Source: Pelagibius sp965227505 (lineage in GTDB: Bacteria > Pseudomonadota > Alphaproteobacteria > Kiloniellales > Kiloniellaceae). From it: DNA of 64,000 nucleotides. The DNA is taken from positions 3,968,001 to 4,032,000 of the forward strand of contig NZ_OZ245757.1 in NCBI RefSeq assembly GCF_965227505.1, read 5' to 3'. Positions 1 to 8,064 of this stretch are shown one piece after another. The translations under genes and the position numbers were made by a program. A model generated the notes under the pieces. It worked only from the letters and a program-made list of their open reading frames with translations. It made no database searches and was not told the origin of the DNA. Within the stretch, counting starts at the first letter, position 1. Each line of letters begins with the position of its first letter.

Positions 1-1347
1 ATCCAGGCGATGGGTGCAGACCAGCTCGGCCAGATAGGCGCAGTCGACGCGGCGGGCGACGTCGTGCCGCGCCGGGATCGAGAGAAAGGCGCGGGTGTCG
101 TCGTTGAAGCCGACGGTGTTGTAGAAGCCCGCCGTCTCGGTCAGCGCGCGGCGGTAGCGCAGCATGCCCTCCGGGCTGTCGTAGAACCACCAGGCCGGCC
201 CGACCTTGAGCACCGGATAGTGACCGGCCAGCGGCGCCAGTTCGCGGCTGTAGCTGGTCTCGTCCAGGGTGAAGAGGATGATGGAGAGACCGCGCTCGTT
301 GCCGAAGCGGTCGAGCAGCGGTTTCAGCGCGCGTACGTAGTCGGTGCGCGCCGGAATGTCCGCGCCCTTGTCGCGCCCGAAGCCTTCGAACAGCCGGGCA
401 TTGTGGTTGCGGAAGGAGCCGGGGTGGATCTGCATCACCAGCCCGTCGTCCAGGCTCATGCGCGCCATCTCCGTCAGCATCTGGGCGCGGAAGAGTTCGT
501 GCTCGACCGCGCTGCCTTCGCCGGTCAGCACCTTGGCGAAGAGGTCCCGGCAGGCGCCGGCGTCCAGGTCCGCCGTGGCGGCGCTGGGGTGGCCATGATC
601 GGTCGAGGTGGCGCCCATCTCCGCGAAGAACGCCCGGCGCTGGCGCAGGGCTGCCAGATAACCCTCCCAGGTCAGGCAGTCTTCGCTGGTGAGGTCTGCT
701 AGCTCTTCCAGGTTGGTGCGGAAACCCTCGAAATCCGGGTCCACCACCGGGTCCGGGCGGAAGGCGGTGATGACCCTGCCGGCCCAGTTGCTGGCGCGGA
801 TCGTCTGGTGATGGGCGAGATCGTCAAGCGGTGACTCCGTCGTTGCCAGCACCTCGATGTTGAAGCGGTCGAAAAGGGCGCGCGGGCGTGTGTCGTCGTC
901 GCGCAGACGCTCCGACAGCCGGTCGTAGATGCGCTCGGCGCTCTCCGACGTCAGCTTCTCCTCAATGCCGAGCACGACGGAAAGCGCGTGGTCGAACCAC
1001 AATCGCGAAGGCGTGCCGCGGAAGAGGTGATAGTGCTCGGCGAAACGGCGCCAGATTTTGCGGCCGTCGGTTTCCACCGGCCCGCCGTCGCTGCGCGGCA
1101 CGCCGAGGTCCTCCAGCGCCACGCCCTGGCTGTAGAGCATGCGGAAGAGGTAGTGGTCGGGGATGATGAAGAGTTCGGCCGGATTGCCGAAGGGTGCGTC
1201 TTCGGCGAACCACGCCGGGTCGGTATGACCATGCGGCGAGACGATGGGCAGATCCTTCACCTCGGCATAGAGGCGCCGGGCAACGGCGCGCTGCGCCGGG
1301 TCGGAGGGAAAGAGCCGGTCTTCGTGAAGCTGCAGGGGCTGACCCAT
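1..1347 (-). CDS. uxaC: Glucuronate isomerase (uronate isomerase), 3' end cut by the window
   Basis: Cytoplasmic isomerase of hexuronate catabolism: D-glucuronate to D-fructuronate and D-galacturonate to D-tagaturonate. The reverse-strand frame is open for 449 codons, with no stop before the window edge; family members run about 470 residues, so only the last 20 or so are missing. The N-terminus carries the amidohydrolase-fold metal motif SPHGHTDP, and the visible C-terminal part shows NTVGFNDDTRAFLSIPARHD, both typical of UxaC. The ATG at 1347 follows a reverse-strand purine-rich stretch and lies about 20 bp downstream of the GntR gene, so the two are probably co-transcribed with the regulator first. 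It supplies the first step for the altronate pathway encoded at 8-14 kb. Confidence 0.93.
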   Translation of the reverse strand, partial: MGQPLQLHEDRLFPSDPAQRAVARRLYAEVKDLPIVSPHGHTDPAWFAEDAPFGNPAELFIIPDHYLFRMLYSQGVALEDLGVPRSDGGPVETDGRKIWRRFAEHYHLFRGTPSRLWFDHALSVVLGIEEKLTSESAERIYDRLSERLRDDDTRPRALFDRFNIEVLATTESPLDDLAHHQTIRASNWAGRVITAFRPDPVVDPDFEGFRTNLEELADLTSEDCLTWEGYLAALRQRRAFFAEMGATSTDHGHPSAATADLDAGACRDLFAKVLTGEGSAVEHELFRAQMLTEMARMSLDDGLVMQIHPGSFRNHNARLFEGFGRDKGADIPARTDYVRALKPLLDRFGNERGLSIILFTLDETSYSRELAPLAGHYPVLKVGPAWWFYDSPEGMLRYRRALTETAGFYNTVGFNDDTRAFLSIPARHDVARRVDCAYLAELVCTHRLD

Positions 1348-1368
1348 GGCCGTTCGACTCTCCTTTTC

Positions 1369-2076
1369 CTATTCGCTCAAGAGCAGGCTGGCGACGCGGT
1401 CCAGATGGTCCTGCATGGCCCGGCGCGCACCTTCCGGGTCCCGCGCGCGCACCTGTTCCAGGATGACCCGGTGCTCGCCGGCGGCGCGCTTGGCGTTGCG
1501 CGGCAGCTGGGCGCGGTCGCTGATCGCCGCGAACATCGGCCGGCGCATGCCTTCCCAAAGCTGCTGGACGATGGACTCCATGACCGAGTTGCGGGTCGCT
1601 GCTGCCAGGCGCATGTGGAACAGCAGGTCGCCGTCCTCCTGGTTGGAGATCACCTGGGTGCCGGCTTCGATATCCCGTTCCATCTTGGCGATGGCTTCTT
1701 CCAGGCCGGCCAGCTCTGCCGCACCGGCCATGGTCGCGGCCATGGCCGCCGTCTCGCCTTCGATGATGCGGCGGGCGGAGATCAGGTCGAAGGGGCTAGG
1801 GCCGGTGTCCAGGTCCGATTGCAGCCAGAGGGAGTGCAGACCGTTGGCGCTGGCCACGTAGGTGCCGGCGCCGGGGCGGATCTCGACGATGTTGGAGAGC
1901 TCGAGGGCGATCATCGCCTCGCGCACCACCGGGCGGCTGACGCCCAGGGTGCCGGCCAGGTCGCGCTCCGGCGGCAGCCGCTCGCCCAGGCCCCACTCGC
2001 CCTGGCGGATCAGTTCGGCCAGTTGGGCGGCGACCTGCTGATAGAGTCGCTGCGGCTCTATGGCGCGAAGCGGCAT
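1369..2076 (-). CDS. GntR-family regulator, FadR subfamily, hexuronate-type
   Basis: 235-residue repressor-type protein. Residues about 10-75 form the GntR winged helix (LPPERDLAGTLGVSRPVVREAMIALE), followed by an all-helical FCD effector domain. It is clearly paralogous to the regulator at 10759-11547: both start MP..AI....RL.QQV and share REAMIALELS. It directly precedes uxaC on the same strand, so glucuronate or a pathway intermediate is a reasonable effector (inference). Its upstream region contains an imperfect copy (2178-2188) of the palindrome found before the second regulator, consistent with autoregulation or cross-regulation. It resembles UxuR/ExuR in role, but the sequence does not settle orthology. 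Confidence 0.88.
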   Translation of the reverse strand: MPLRAIEPQRLYQQVAAQLAELIRQGEWGLGERLPPERDLAGTLGVSRPVVREAMIALELSNIVEIRPGAGTYVASANGLHSLWLQSDLDTGPSPFDLISARRIIEGETAAMAATMAGAAELAGLEEAIAKMERDIEAGTQVISNQEDGDLLFHMRLAAATRNSVMESIVQQLWEGMRRPMFAAISDRAQLPRNAKRAAGEHRVILEQVRARDPEGARRAMQDHLDRVASLLLSE

Positions 2077-2177
2077 GGCCTCCCTCGATGCATCCCGCCG
2101 AACCGCGCGGGTTCGGCTGCCGCGGCCTCTTGCGGGCCGCTGGCGGCACTATGGCAGAGCGCGGTCAGGGGGTAAAG

Positions 2178-2188
2178 TGGCCTGACCA
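2178..2188. promoter_or_regulatory. Candidate FadR-type GntR operator (imperfect)
   Basis: TGGCCTGACCA differs at one position from the reverse complement of the perfect palindrome TGGTCAGACCA at 11693-11703. It lies about 100 bp upstream of the GntR start at 2076 and in front of the divergent MarR gene. The TnGTnnnACnA pattern is usual for FadR-subfamily sites. Assignment is by similarity only. Confidence 0.45.
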
Positions 2189-2249
2189 ATTTGGTGGACG
2201 ATCGGGAGAGGGAACCGGAGGAGCTCTGCCTTTCTGCGATGGCCGCCCC

Positions 2250-2277
2250 TTGACAGGGGTGAGCAGATCGCTATTTA
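2250..2277 (+). promoter_or_regulatory. Candidate sigma-70 promoter of the marR operon
   Basis: TTGACA (2250-2255) is separated by 16 bp from TATTTA (2272-2277), about 29 bp before the MarR ATG. The -35 is a consensus match and the -10 is weak. It is the only good -35 in the divergent intergenic region. Confidence 0.4.
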
Positions 2278-2305
2278 GTTAGGAGTCCAAACAATAGAGG
2301 CTGCC

Positions 2306-3001
2306 ATGAGCCGGAACCCTTTCGACCAGGAACACGCGATCCTCGATCAAAAGATCGGAACCGGCCTCAGCAAGCTGGGCCAGGCGATCCGCAGTCAAGC
2401 CTGGAAAGGGGCCGGCAGCCAGGGCCTGACCCCGACGCAGGGCCAGGCGCTCGCGACGCTGGCTGCTGCTCCGGGCAACGCGGGGCTGCGTCTCGCCGAG
2501 GTGGCCGAGGCGCTGGGCGTGAGCCGGCCAACCGCCAGCGAAGCCGTGACCGCCCTGGTGCGCAAAGGCCTGGTGGTGAAGCAGCCGGACCCGGCCGACA
2601 GCCGGGCCGTGGCCCTCAGCCTGACGCAGGCGGGGCGCGAGCAGGCAGGCAAGGCGGCGCTCTGGCCCGACTTCCTGCATGCCGCCGTCGAGAGTCTCGA
2701 TCCGGCCGAGCGGCAGGTCTTCTACCGCGCGCTGATCAAGATGATCCGCAGCCTGCAGCGGCGCGGGCAGATCCCCGTCTCGCAGATGTGCGTCACCTGC
2801 CGCTATTTCCGCCCGGGGGTGCACGACGACCCTGAGCGCCCGCATCACTGCGCCTTTGTCGATGCCGCCTTCGGCGAGCCGGAGTTGCGCCTCGACTGTC
2901 CCGATCACGTCGCCGCCGAACCTGCGCTCCAGGACGAGAACTGGAGCCGTTTTCTGGAGCAGGTCGTTCCGCCCTTGAACGACCCCCAGAGCAGCCCGTA
3001 G
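2306..3001 (+). CDS. MarR-family regulator with a C-terminal Cys4 module
   Basis: 231-residue winged-helix regulator. Residues about 45-115 give the MarR DNA-binding region (LAEVAEALGVSRPTASEAVTALVRKGLV, then the wing PDPADSRAVALSLTQAG). The unusual part is an extra tail with four cysteines, C162-x2-C165-x16-C182-x15-C198, surrounded by aromatic and His residues (MCVTCRYF, HHCAF, LDCPDH). Such spacing could bind zinc or an Fe-S cluster, or act as a thiol switch; the sequence cannot say which. The gene is first in an operon with an exported globin and a redoxin, so redox, NO or O2 sensing fits the context (inference). Protoglobin starts 18 bp downstream. Confidence 0.85.
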   Translation: MSRNPFDQEHAILDQKIGTGLSKLGQAIRSQAWKGAGSQGLTPTQGQALATLAAAPGNAGLRLAEVAEALGVSRPTASEAVTALVRKGLVVKQPDPADSRAVALSLTQAGREQAGKAALWPDFLHAAVESLDPAERQVFYRALIKMIRSLQRRGQIPVSQMCVTCRYFRPGVHDDPERPHHCAFVDAAFGEPELRLDCPDHVAAEPALQDENWSRFLEQVVPPLNDPQSSP

Positions 3002-3019
3002 AGCAAAAGGAGAGACCCC

Positions 3020-3691
3020 ATGTCCGCTTTGAGAGCGGGGATCGCCGCGCTGGCGATGTCCCTGAACGTCACCGCTTTGTCTGCCGTCAGCCTGCCCGCC
3101 GCCGCGGAGAGCGTTCCCGGCTACACTTTCGGCAGCCCGGATCTGCCGCGCTCGCCGGTCAGCCTGGAGGACCTCGAACTCCTCAAACAGACCCTGCTGT
3201 TCACCGACGAAGATGCGGCGCACCTGAACCTCGCCGGCGAGGTTCTCGCGGATCAGATCGAGGACGTGCTGGATGTCTGGTACGGCTACGTCGGCGCCAA
3301 TCCCCATCTCATCTACTACTTCACCAACAAAGCCGACGGCCAACCGAACATGGAATACCTCGGCCGCGTGCGTCAGCGCTTCGCCCAGTGGATCCGTGAC
3401 ACCACCGCGGCCGACTACGACCAGGCCTGGCTCGACTACCAGCACGAGATCGGCCGCCGCCATCACCGCATCGGCAAGAACGAGGTGGATGCCGCGCCTT
3501 CGGTCGACCACATCCACTTCCGCTATCTGGTCGCCTTCATCTACCCGATCTCCGCGACCGTGAAGCCCTTCCTCGCCAACCAGGGCCACGATGCCGGGAC
3601 GGTCGAGAAAATGCATGCCGCCTGGACCAAGGCCGTCGTGCTGCAGACCATTCTCTGGAGCCACCCCTATATCCGCGAGGGGGATTTCTGA
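3020..3691 (+). CDS. Protoglobin-domain protein with signal peptide
   Basis: 223 residues: an N-terminal Sec-type signal (about residues 1-30, ending PAAAES), then a full protoglobin domain. It matches archaeal protoglobins nearly motif for motif: GYTFG, SPVSLEDLELLKQTLLFT, DVWYGYVGANPHLIYYF, WLDYQHEIGRRHH, FIYPISATVKPFLA, and terminal REGDF. The HH at 148-149 is the expected proximal haem-ligand region. Protoglobins bind haem and gases (O2, CO, NO). Characterised ones are cytoplasmic, so the leader suggests a periplasmic form, which is unusual. A purine-rich Shine-Dalgarno (AAGGAGAG) precedes the ATG. The stop overlaps the next start (TGATG), indicating translational coupling to the redoxin. 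Confidence 0.9.
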   Translation: MSALRAGIAALAMSLNVTALSAVSLPAAAESVPGYTFGSPDLPRSPVSLEDLELLKQTLLFTDEDAAHLNLAGEVLADQIEDVLDVWYGYVGANPHLIYYFTNKADGQPNMEYLGRVRQRFAQWIRDTTAADYDQAWLDYQHEIGRRHHRIGKNEVDAAPSVDHIHFRYLVAFIYPISATVKPFLANQGHDAGTVEKMHAAWTKAVVLQTILWSHPYIREGDF

Positions 3692-4335
3692 TGGCGCCCG
3701 CGGAAACGATGGCACCGGCGGAGAGCAATGCGGGGGCGCTGCCCCCGCCACTGCCGGTCCTGCCGGATTGGTCGGTGGCGCGCTGGTTCAATGCGGCGGG
3801 ACCGCTCAGCCTCGCCGACTTCCGCGGCAGAGTGGTCATGCTGCACAGCTTCCAGATGCTCTGCCCCGGCTGCGTCGCCCAGGCCCTGCCGCAGGCGCAG
3901 ATGGTGCAGAACGAGTTGGCCGGCGACGATCTCGCCGTGGTCGGCCTGCACACGGTCTTCGAGCATCACGAGGCCATGGGACCGCCGGCCCTGGCGGCCT
4001 TTATCCATGAGTACCGCCTGACCTTTCCCATCGGCATCGACCGCCCTCAAAAGGACAGTCCGTTGCCCGAGACCATGGCCCGCTATGGCCTGCGGGGCAC
4101 CCCCAGCCTCTTGCTGGTGGACCGCCGAGGCCGTTTGCGGCACCATCACTTCGGCCGGCTGGCGGACCTGCACCTGGGTGTGCTCCTCAGCCGGCTGATT
4201 GCAGAAGACCCAAACCAGAACGAACCAGACCAGAACGACCCGAAGCAGAACGACCCACTGTCGCCGCAGACAGCCATGTCGTCGGACCCGGCACCGGGAC
4301 CCGGCGGCTGTGACACGGGAGTTTGTCCTTCATGA
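3691..4335 (+). CDS. TlpA/peroxiredoxin-like redoxin with CPGC active site
   Basis: 214-residue thioredoxin-fold protein. The redox motif CPGC (C58/C61) sits in HSFQMLCPGCVAQALPQA, followed by the cis-Pro region RGTPSLLLVD. No signal peptide is evident. The tail is odd: a low-complexity segment DPNQNEPDQNDPKQNDP, encoded by a ~15-bp tandem repeat at about 4201-4257, then a second Cys pair (GGCDTGVCPS, C207/C212). The pair could act as a resolving disulfide or a metal site. Its start overlaps the protoglobin stop and its stop overlaps the amidotransferase ATG (ATGA), so the three are translationally coupled. Confidence 0.82.
   Translation: MAPAETMAPAESNAGALPPPLPVLPDWSVARWFNAAGPLSLADFRGRVVMLHSFQMLCPGCVAQALPQAQMVQNELAGDDLAVVGLHTVFEHHEAMGPPALAAFIHEYRLTFPIGIDRPQKDSPLPETMARYGLRGTPSLLLVDRRGRLRHHHFGRLADLHLGVLLSRLIAEDPNQNEPDQNDPKQNDPLSPQTAMSSDPAPGPGGCDTGVCPS
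4201..4257 (+). repeat. ~15-bp tandem minisatellite inside the redoxin gene
   Basis: Three to four degenerate 15-bp units built on CAGAACGACCC-type repeats encode the Asn/Gln/Asp/Pro-rich linker before the C-terminal Cys pair. The unit length is a multiple of three, so copy-number changes keep the frame. Confidence 0.7.
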
Positions 4336-5042
4336 CCAAGCGGGCGCTCGCCATTCGCCACGTTCATTTCGAAGATTTGGGATCCTTCCGCCCGGCGCTG
4401 GAAACGCTGGGCTATCGCATCGGCTACCGGGAGGCGGGGCTGGATTCCTTCGCCGATCCCGCGCTGATGGATGCCGACCTGCTGGTCGTGCTGGGCGGGC
4501 CCATCGGCGCCTGTGAGGAGGCGTCCTATCCTTTCCTCAGTGATGAGATCGCCGTCATCGAGCGGCGCCTGGCGGCGCGCCGGCCGACCATCGGCATTTG
4601 CCTGGGCGCCCAGCTCATGGCCCGGGCCCTGGGCGCCCGCGTCTACCCAGGCGGCGTGAAGGAGATCGGCTACGGCCGGCTGACCTATACGCTGGAGGGC
4701 GAGCAGGTGCTGGCACCGGTGGCGGAGGCCGGGGCCGCCGTCCTGCACTGGCATGGCGACACCTTCGATCTGCCCGCCGGCGCCGTGCGCCTTGCCTCCA
4801 ACGCGCACTACGAAAACCAGGCCTTCGCCCTGGGCGACTTTGCGCTGGCCACCCAGTTTCATATCGAGGCGACGGCGGCGGGCCTGGAGCGCTGGTTCAT
4901 CGGCCATACCCTGGAGATCGCGACGACCCCCGGCGTCGACGTGCCGGCCCTGCGCGCCCAGGCCGCCCAGGAGGGCCCGGCGCTGGAAGCGGCGGCGGGC
5001 GAAACGCTCAAGCAATGGCTGCGGGTCGGCGCGCCGGCCTGA
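4332..5042 (+). CDS. Class I glutamine amidotransferase (GMP synthase-type domain)
   Basis: 236 residues from ATG 4332; an upstream TTG at 4323 is possible but the ATGA overlap favours the ATG. Single-domain type 1 GATase: nucleophile Cys90 in GICLGAQ, and the His/Glu of the triad in QFHIEAT (about H177/E179). It resembles stand-alone GATase-like proteins related to the GuaA N-terminal domain. No synthase domain is attached, and the amidated substrate is unknown. Some relatives hydrolyse gamma-glutamyl compounds, which could tie it to glutathione-type chemistry alongside the redoxin (inference). Last gene of the marR operon. Confidence 0.85.
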   Translation: MTKRALAIRHVHFEDLGSFRPALETLGYRIGYREAGLDSFADPALMDADLLVVLGGPIGACEEASYPFLSDEIAVIERRLAARRPTIGICLGAQLMARALGARVYPGGVKEIGYGRLTYTLEGEQVLAPVAEAGAAVLHWHGDTFDLPAGAVRLASNAHYENQAFALGDFALATQFHIEATAAGLERWFIGHTLEIATTPGVDVPALRAQAAQEGPALEAAAGETLKQWLRVGAPA

Positions 5043-5138
5043 TCGGCGACGTCGGCCGATCGGAATTGCCTCAGGGATACTCGTGCTATAGTTGAGCCAA
5101 CCTGACGTTTGGGGAGGCGACCTCTGCGCGCTTTTTCT

Positions 5139-6224
5139 ATGGTCTGCGGCATTGCGATGCTGACGCTCCTGGCTGCGCCGGAAGCGCTGCGCGCGGCCCC
5201 TGACCTGGACGACCCGGATCTGGATCTGAACACCCGCTTCATCCAGGGCAGCTTCGACATTCTCCTGCCGGACGGCTGGGTGGCCGCCCTGGACGAGAGC
5301 GGCACTGTCTTGGAGGCCGAGTCGCCGGAACGCCACAGTGTTTCGATCGTCGCACGCTATGAGCGGGACGACCAGTTGGCGCGTGCGCGCAGCTACCACA
5401 TGCAACGGCTCACCAAAGACCCCAACTACGACGTCGAGATCTTCAGCGATGAATGGCTGCTCGATGACAAGCTGCGGCTTACGGTCTTCAACCCGAGTTT
5501 CACCGAGCGGAGCGGTATGGCGGAGCTCAACAATTCTCCGGCTTCGCCTTACCAGATCGTTGTCTTACGGCGGGGTGACGACCGGATTCCCGGACTGAAC
5601 GCAGTCCTGTTCGTCTACGAGGAGGACCCAGGGAATCCGAAGTGGGCGGAGTTTCTTGTCACGCTCGTTGAGTCTGTACGCATTGCCAAGCGTCCGTCTC
5701 GCGGCGGCCCGCTTTATCAGCGTGTTTCTGGAGCCCCTCAGTTTACAGCGCCTGAGAACGAGGATCTGATTGGGTCCTGGCGTACGCGCAACATTATCGG
5801 GAGGGCAACCTTCAAAGACACCAGCCCCACCGACGTTACGATTGTAGACGCGGGCGTGGAGACATTGACCTTGGCTGCCGGTGGTCACTACAGCTCGGAC
5901 TGGCAGTCCCTCTTCATGGCCCTGGATGACGGCGACTGGATCAACCGGGATGGCGAACATCGTGAGACCGGTCGGTGGTGGCTCGAAAACGGTGTCTTAA
6001 CGTTGGCGCCATCCACGGCCGAAGGCCGCACCTTCAAGGATTCCAAAAGCAAGGGCGACTTTCTGCCTGCGACGGCCCAGGAGCGCCGCTACGAGGTAAC
6101 CTTGCGGAGCGGTGCGCCAGTGCTCCGCGGGGTCTGCCCGATGTTCGCGCAGATGGAGTACTGCAAAGATCTCTACTCTGGCAGTCGGCGCGTTCTCGAC
6201 TTCGTTCTGGAGCCGGCAGACTGA
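5139..6224 (+). CDS. Exported hypothetical protein
   Basis: Unknown protein of about 360 residues, with an N-terminal signal (MVCGIAMLTLLAAPEALRAAP), so probably periplasmic. A GGGGAGG at about 5111-5117 is too far from the ATG at 5139 but sits well for a non-ATG start (TTG 5109 or CTG near 5124); the N-terminus is therefore uncertain by up to 10 residues. The N-terminal half is beta-rich with no recognised motif. The C-terminal half begins LIGSWRTRN and continues with TLAAGGHYSSDW and GRWWLENGVLTL, reminiscent of lipocalin-like stress domains. Codon use is somewhat less GC-rich than its neighbours. Confidence 0.7.
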   Translation: MVCGIAMLTLLAAPEALRAAPDLDDPDLDLNTRFIQGSFDILLPDGWVAALDESGTVLEAESPERHSVSIVARYERDDQLARARSYHMQRLTKDPNYDVEIFSDEWLLDDKLRLTVFNPSFTERSGMAELNNSPASPYQIVVLRRGDDRIPGLNAVLFVYEEDPGNPKWAEFLVTLVESVRIAKRPSRGGPLYQRVSGAPQFTAPENEDLIGSWRTRNIIGRATFKDTSPTDVTIVDAGVETLTLAAGGHYSSDWQSLFMALDDGDWINRDGEHRETGRWWLENGVLTLAPSTAEGRTFKDSKSKGDFLPATAQERRYEVTLRSGAPVLRGVCPMFAQMEYCKDLYSGSRRVLDFVLEPAD

Positions 6225-6398
6225 CAAGCCGGCTCACCCGTCATTCTCGTGGCGCACCACGGAACGAAGCTAAATTCCTGATATTCATTGAGCTTTATCC
6301 CTTCAGCATGCCATGGCGACGGGGCCGGGGGGAGCGTTTTCCTGCGTCACAGCCCTTGACTTCGGCCTCGTTCACCTTTAAATGATAATAATTCGCAA

Positions 6399-6413
6399 TT
6401 AGAATTATTCTAA
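6399..6413. promoter_or_regulatory. Candidate Irr box (iron control element)
   Basis: TTAGAA-TTA-TTCTAA is a perfect inverted repeat matching the core of the alphaproteobacterial ICE motif (TTTAGAAnnnTTCTAAA) bound by Irr. It lies 15 bp upstream of the DUF2061 ATG in a short AT-rich island. An overlapping 8-bp inverted repeat (AATAATTC at 6387-6394, GAATTATT at 6402-6409) is also Fur-box-like, so Fur or Mur is the alternative. Confidence 0.55.
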
Positions 6414-6427
6414 AGAAAGGACGAGCC

Positions 6428-6655
6428 ATGACCCGGGACCTGGCAAAAACCGCCTCCTTCGCGGTTGTGCACTTCGCCGTCGGCTTCGGCGTGACCTACG
6501 CTTTGACGGGCTCGGTGGTGATCGCCACCGGCGTGGCGCTTATCGAGCCGGCGGTGAACACGGTGGCGTTCTTCTTCCACGAGCGCGCCTGGGAGCGTTG
6601 GGGCAGAGGCAAGACCGTTCCTGCAGTCGCCGCAGGGGCCGCGCAGACCGCCTAG
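6428..6655 (+). CDS. DUF2061 small membrane protein
   Basis: 75-residue inner-membrane protein with two hydrophobic segments (about 8-30 and 31-52) and the DUF2061 signature EPAVNTVAFFFHERAWERWG. Function unknown. AAAGGA supplies the ribosome-binding site. The upstream Irr/Fur-like palindrome suggests control by iron or haem status (inference). It appears monocistronic. Confidence 0.85.
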   Translation: MTRDLAKTASFAVVHFAVGFGVTYALTGSVVIATGVALIEPAVNTVAFFFHERAWERWGRGKTVPAVAAGAAQTA

Positions 6656-6790
6656 GCCGAGCCTTGCCGCCGTTCCCCCGTTCGGGCGCGGCGCAGAGGT
6701 CGCCGTGCGCCACAGTTTTGTTACACATTGATGAATCTTTTATGACGCAGTCTGGCTGCAGCCGACAATTCGCCGCGACCGGACCCGGAC

Positions 6791-7582
6791 ATGGCGCAGC
6801 TTGCTGCAACCACTTTGGAGCACCCGACGAAAAAACCCTCCGCCGTTTCGGCGGAGGTGAGGGGCGCGGTCACGGGGGTTGCCACTGCAGGGCGCAGCGT
6901 GACGATCAGCGCGCGCCGGCTCCTGTCCCTGCTGTGGCTGGCGGCTGCGACCATCGTCCTGCTCAGCCTGCTGCAGGACATCCTCATCTTCCTCGTCCCG
7001 GAGGCCGGCTTTTCCGATCGCATCTATCGGCTGGATCTCGATGCCGAGGCGAGCCTGCCAACGTGGTTCTCCTGCGCCCTGATGATGCTCTGCAGCCTGA
7101 TGCTTTTCCTGGTCGCGGCGCAGGCGGCACAGGACCGTCTTTGGCCGGCGCTACCCTGGTTTCTGCTGGCGGCTATTTTCCTTCTGCTGTCGCTCGACGA
7201 GATCGCGATGGTGCACGAGTGGATTTCAGCCGCCCTGGCCGCAAGGATCGAAAACAGCGGTCTCTTCTATTTCGCCTGGACGCTGCCTGCCCTCATCATC
7301 TGCCTGCCGGGGCTGGTGTGCTTCCTGCCCTTCATTCTCCGTTTTCGGGGCCTCGATCGCGTCCTGCTGATCGGCTCCGCCATCGTTTTTCTGTCGGGGG
7401 CGGTCGGTATGGAGATGCTGGCGGGGGCCGAGGCCGAGGTCGCGGGCATCGACAGCCTGCGCTACCGACTGCTGGCAACGGTGGAGGAGAGCCTGGAGTA
7501 CGCCGGTCTCCTCATATTCCTCACCTTCATCCTGCGCCAGCTCCGCGCGAGCTATGGCAGGACCGAGATCCGCTTTCTTTAG
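6791..7582 (+). CDS. Polytopic membrane protein of unknown function
   Basis: 263 residues with a hydrophilic N-terminus (about 40 residues) and about six predicted membrane helices (about 42-62, 85-106, 116-134, 155-180, 188-205, 230-250). Contains LSLDEIAMVHEWISAAL between helices 3 and 4. No family recognised. The start is the ATG just before AQLAATTLEH; there is no strong Shine-Dalgarno. The downstream 98 bp to the next gene holds nothing recognisable. Confidence 0.7.
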   Translation: MAQLAATTLEHPTKKPSAVSAEVRGAVTGVATAGRSVTISARRLLSLLWLAAATIVLLSLLQDILIFLVPEAGFSDRIYRLDLDAEASLPTWFSCALMMLCSLMLFLVAAQAAQDRLWPALPWFLLAAIFLLLSLDEIAMVHEWISAALAARIENSGLFYFAWTLPALIICLPGLVCFLPFILRFRGLDRVLLIGSAIVFLSGAVGMEMLAGAEAEVAGIDSLRYRLLATVEESLEYAGLLIFLTFILRQLRASYGRTEIRFL

Positions 7583-7680
7583 TCGCGCGTCTTCGCGGAT
7601 CTGCTCTGGTTTTCCTGGTCTCCTCCGGGCGCCGGGTCCTCCCGCGCGGCTGACGCCGCTGGCGGACGCAGGGTCCCGGC

Positions 7681-7941
7681 CTAGCGCAGGCTGGAGAGGT
7701 TCGCGATCAGGGCCTGGTTGGAGCGCTCGATCTCATCGGCGATCTTGTGCGCCATGTCCTTGTCGTGACTGCAGCAGGCGAGCGCTGCCTCTCCGGATTG
7801 CTGGGCGGTTTCCCGCATCGCATCGGCCATCGCCGCTTCGATGACCTTGGAAAGAGCCGCCTTCTGCTCTTCCGACAGTTCGGCGCCGAGAACCTCGCGC
7901 GCGGCCTGCACGGCTTCCTGTGAACGGTCCTTCAGATTCAT
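7681..7941 (-). CDS. Small helical hypothetical protein
   Basis: 86 residues, almost entirely charged amphipathic helix, with an adjacent Cys pair and His (ALACCSHDKDMAHKIADE, around residues 55-73). No signal peptide or membrane segment. A cytoplasmic protein of unknown role; CCSH could bind metal but nothing confirms it. It reads away from its 5' neighbour, with an independent promoter region at 7942-8030 that shows nothing distinctive. Confidence 0.6.
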   Translation of the reverse strand: MNLKDRSQEAVQAAREVLGAELSEEQKAALSKVIEAAMADAMRETAQQSGEAALACCSHDKDMAHKIADEIERSNQALIANLSSLR

Positions 7942-8035
7942 GCCCGACCCCTTTTTCCGGAGGTGTTGTCCTGCGGCCCTGAACCCTGTTGTGCCACAGA
8001 ACCCGGCTCAAGGCGACCACCTGACCGGATGAGCC

Positions 8036-8064
8036 GCGCTCAGATGGCGCTTAGATGGCGCTCA
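8036..8064. repeat. 11-bp tandem repeat straddling the stop of the Ldh-family gene
   Basis: GCGCTCAGATG, GCGCTTAGATG and a partial GCGCTCA in tandem. The reverse-strand TAA stop of the upstream gene (8051-8053) lies in the second copy. One of several stop-codon-overlapping repeats in this window. Confidence 0.75.
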
